A stretch of 6,856 bases of DNA. Origin: Clostridia bacterium (GTDB lineage: Bacteria; Bacillota; Clostridia; Oscillospirales; Acutalibacteraceae). The DNA is taken from NCBI GenBank assembly GCA_017549905.1, contig JAFYNC010000139.1, positions 1-6,856 of the forward strand, read 5' to 3'. The position numbers were made by a program, and so were the translations under genes. Below the pieces are notes generated by a model that was not told the origin of the DNA, ran no database searches, and saw nothing but the letters and a program-made list of their open reading frames with translations. Of this stretch, positions 5,940 through 6,856 are shown in pieces; within the stretch, counting starts at the first letter, position 1; each line of letters begins with the position of its first letter.

Positions 5940-6856
5940 ATGAAAAACGGTTTAATCAGAATTGCGGCAGGTGTGCCACGAGTAGCTGTTGCAGATGTTA
6001 ACGCTAACACACAAAACATTAAAAATCTGATTTCTTTAGCAGATACAAAACAAGTGAAACTTTTGGTATTGCCCGAACTTTGTATCACCTCATCAACCTG
6101 CGGGGATTTATTTTTTAACAGTCTTTTGATTTCTTCAGCAAAAAACGCACTCGATGAACTTGCAGAGTTTACAAAGGGCAAATATCCAACCGTAATTTTA
6201 GGACTGCCCCTTGAAGATAACAAAAAGTTATATAACTGCGCCGCAATATTAAGAAACGGCGAAATTTTAGGAATTGTTAAAAAAGAACAAATTGAAAATA
6301 ACCGTTTTTCAGACCAAAACCGCTATTTTTCTATCCCTGAAACTGATTGTAATAGTTTTAAAATCGATGATTTGTCATTCACAGTTTTAATAGGCGACCC
6401 TTGTGATAACCATTTTCAAAACAATGCTGATATTGTTGTTAATTTGGCTGCTATTAAGCATACTGTGGGCAAAGCCGATAAAATCAAAGATGCAATTATT
6501 AATATGGGCTCTACCTACGTGTTTGCTTCAAGCGGACTTGGTGAATCGACTACTGACAACGTATTTTCAGGGTTGACATTTATTTCAGGTGGCGGTAAAA
6601 TTTTAGCCCAAGGCGAGCCGTTCTGCTATGAAAATCTTATAATTTCAGATGTAAATATCAAGGAAAATCGTTTTGCAAATGTAATTTCAAAACAAAAAAA
6701 CGAAAATTTAATTGAAAAAAATCCGTTTTTGCCAAGTTCTGTAAATAAAGACGCGTATTTAGAGGAAATTTTACAGATACAATCCCACGCTTTAGCTCGC
6801 AGATTAGAGCACACACACACTAAAAAGGCAGTAATCGGAATTTCAGGCGGACTTGA
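5940..6856 (+). CDS. nadE: NAD synthetase, glutamine-dependent type; 3' end cut by the window; glutaminase site altered
   Basis: The 306 visible codons cover the N-terminal nitrilase-like glutaminase domain (about 1-260) and the start of the synthetase domain, ending at GISGGLD, the ATP-binding PP-loop. Full-length enzymes make NAD from deamido-NAD and ATP with ammonia from glutamine. Family landmarks are clear: an N-terminal RIAAGVPRVAVADVNAN block, LPEL with catalytic Glu 46, CGDLF (54-58), LYNCAAILRNGEILGIVKK with catalytic Lys 115, and GLGESTTD (199-206). The nucleophile Cys, expected after the beta-strand as ICED, is replaced by IGDP (Gly 152); a Cys occurs only at 155. GY after the Glu is SS, and the LPxYxEFYE segment after the Lys is IENNRFSDQ. 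The glutaminase half is therefore probably inactive, with ammonia taken directly. The frame is open throughout, so it is not a visible pseudogene. Start ATG 5940 follows GGAGGGG (5928-5934). Family assignment is strong; the loss of glutaminase is inference. Confidence 0.92.
   Translation, partial: MKNGLIRIAAGVPRVAVADVNANTQNIKNLISLADTKQVKLLVLPELCITSSTCGDLFFNSLLISSAKNALDELAEFTKGKYPTVILGLPLEDNKKLYNCAAILRNGEILGIVKKEQIENNRFSDQNRYFSIPETDCNSFKIDDLSFTVLIGDPCDNHFQNNADIVVNLAAIKHTVGKADKIKDAIINMGSTYVFASSGLGESTTDNVFSGLTFISGGGKILAQGEPFCYENLIISDVNIKENRFANVISKQKNENLIEKNPFLPSSVNKDAYLEEILQIQSHALARRLEHTHTKKAVIGISGGL

Noticed and set aside
5918..6223. Minus-strand open frame antisense to the 5' end of nadE
   Set aside because: The plus-strand frame matches NAD synthetase throughout; the antisense product has no recognisable feature and ends in the nadE promoter.
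6810..6820. Short CA repeat (5.5 units) in nadE, encoding His-Thr-His-Thr
   Set aside because: Although it could slip, it is too short to be a convincing phase-variation tract, and it sits in the linker just before the synthetase domain.

Overview
The window looks like an ordinary chromosomal segment of a low-GC Gram-positive bacterium, most likely an anaerobe of class Clostridia. The grounds are AT-rich DNA, strong purine-rich ribosome binding sites, textbook sigma-A promoters with 17-bp spacers, hairpin-plus-U-run terminators, an rplM-rpsI operon with a Firmicutes-style leader hairpin, and clostridial-looking proteins. The taxon is inferred; no marker fixes genus or species. I see no mobile element, CRISPR array, tRNA, rRNA or defence island, and no new multi-gene system.

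Layout, left to right. (1) uvrB (+, 43-2001), the damage-recognition helicase of nucleotide excision repair, closed by its own terminator. (2) A convergent gene for a CPBP-family membrane protease (-, 2087-2761) with its own terminator, an extended -10 promoter and an apparent TTG start. (3) The rplM-rpsI operon for ribosomal proteins L13 and S9 (-, 3746 down to 2902). It is read from a near-consensus promoter with a candidate L13 leader hairpin and an unusual 10-bp-phased A-tract region upstream. (4) A GTP-type phosphoenolpyruvate carboxykinase gene (-, 5781 down to 3997) with its own promoter and terminator. (5) Divergent from it, the 5' part of a glutamine-dependent-type NAD synthetase gene (+, 5940 to the window end), cut at the synthetase SGGLD loop.

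The genes are mostly separate transcription units: DNA repair, a membrane protease, ribosome assembly, PEP/oxaloacetate metabolism and NAD synthesis. Only rplM and rpsI clearly work together.

The observation most worth a second look is in the NAD synthetase. Its glutaminase domain keeps the length and fold landmarks of the family and the catalytic Glu and Lys. The expected catalytic Cys is Gly, and two active-site Tyr positions and the neighbouring glutamine-site motifs are also changed. This suggests an enzyme that has lost glutamine use and depends on free ammonia. Its promoter also carries a perfect 7-2-7 palindrome over the -10 box, a candidate operator.
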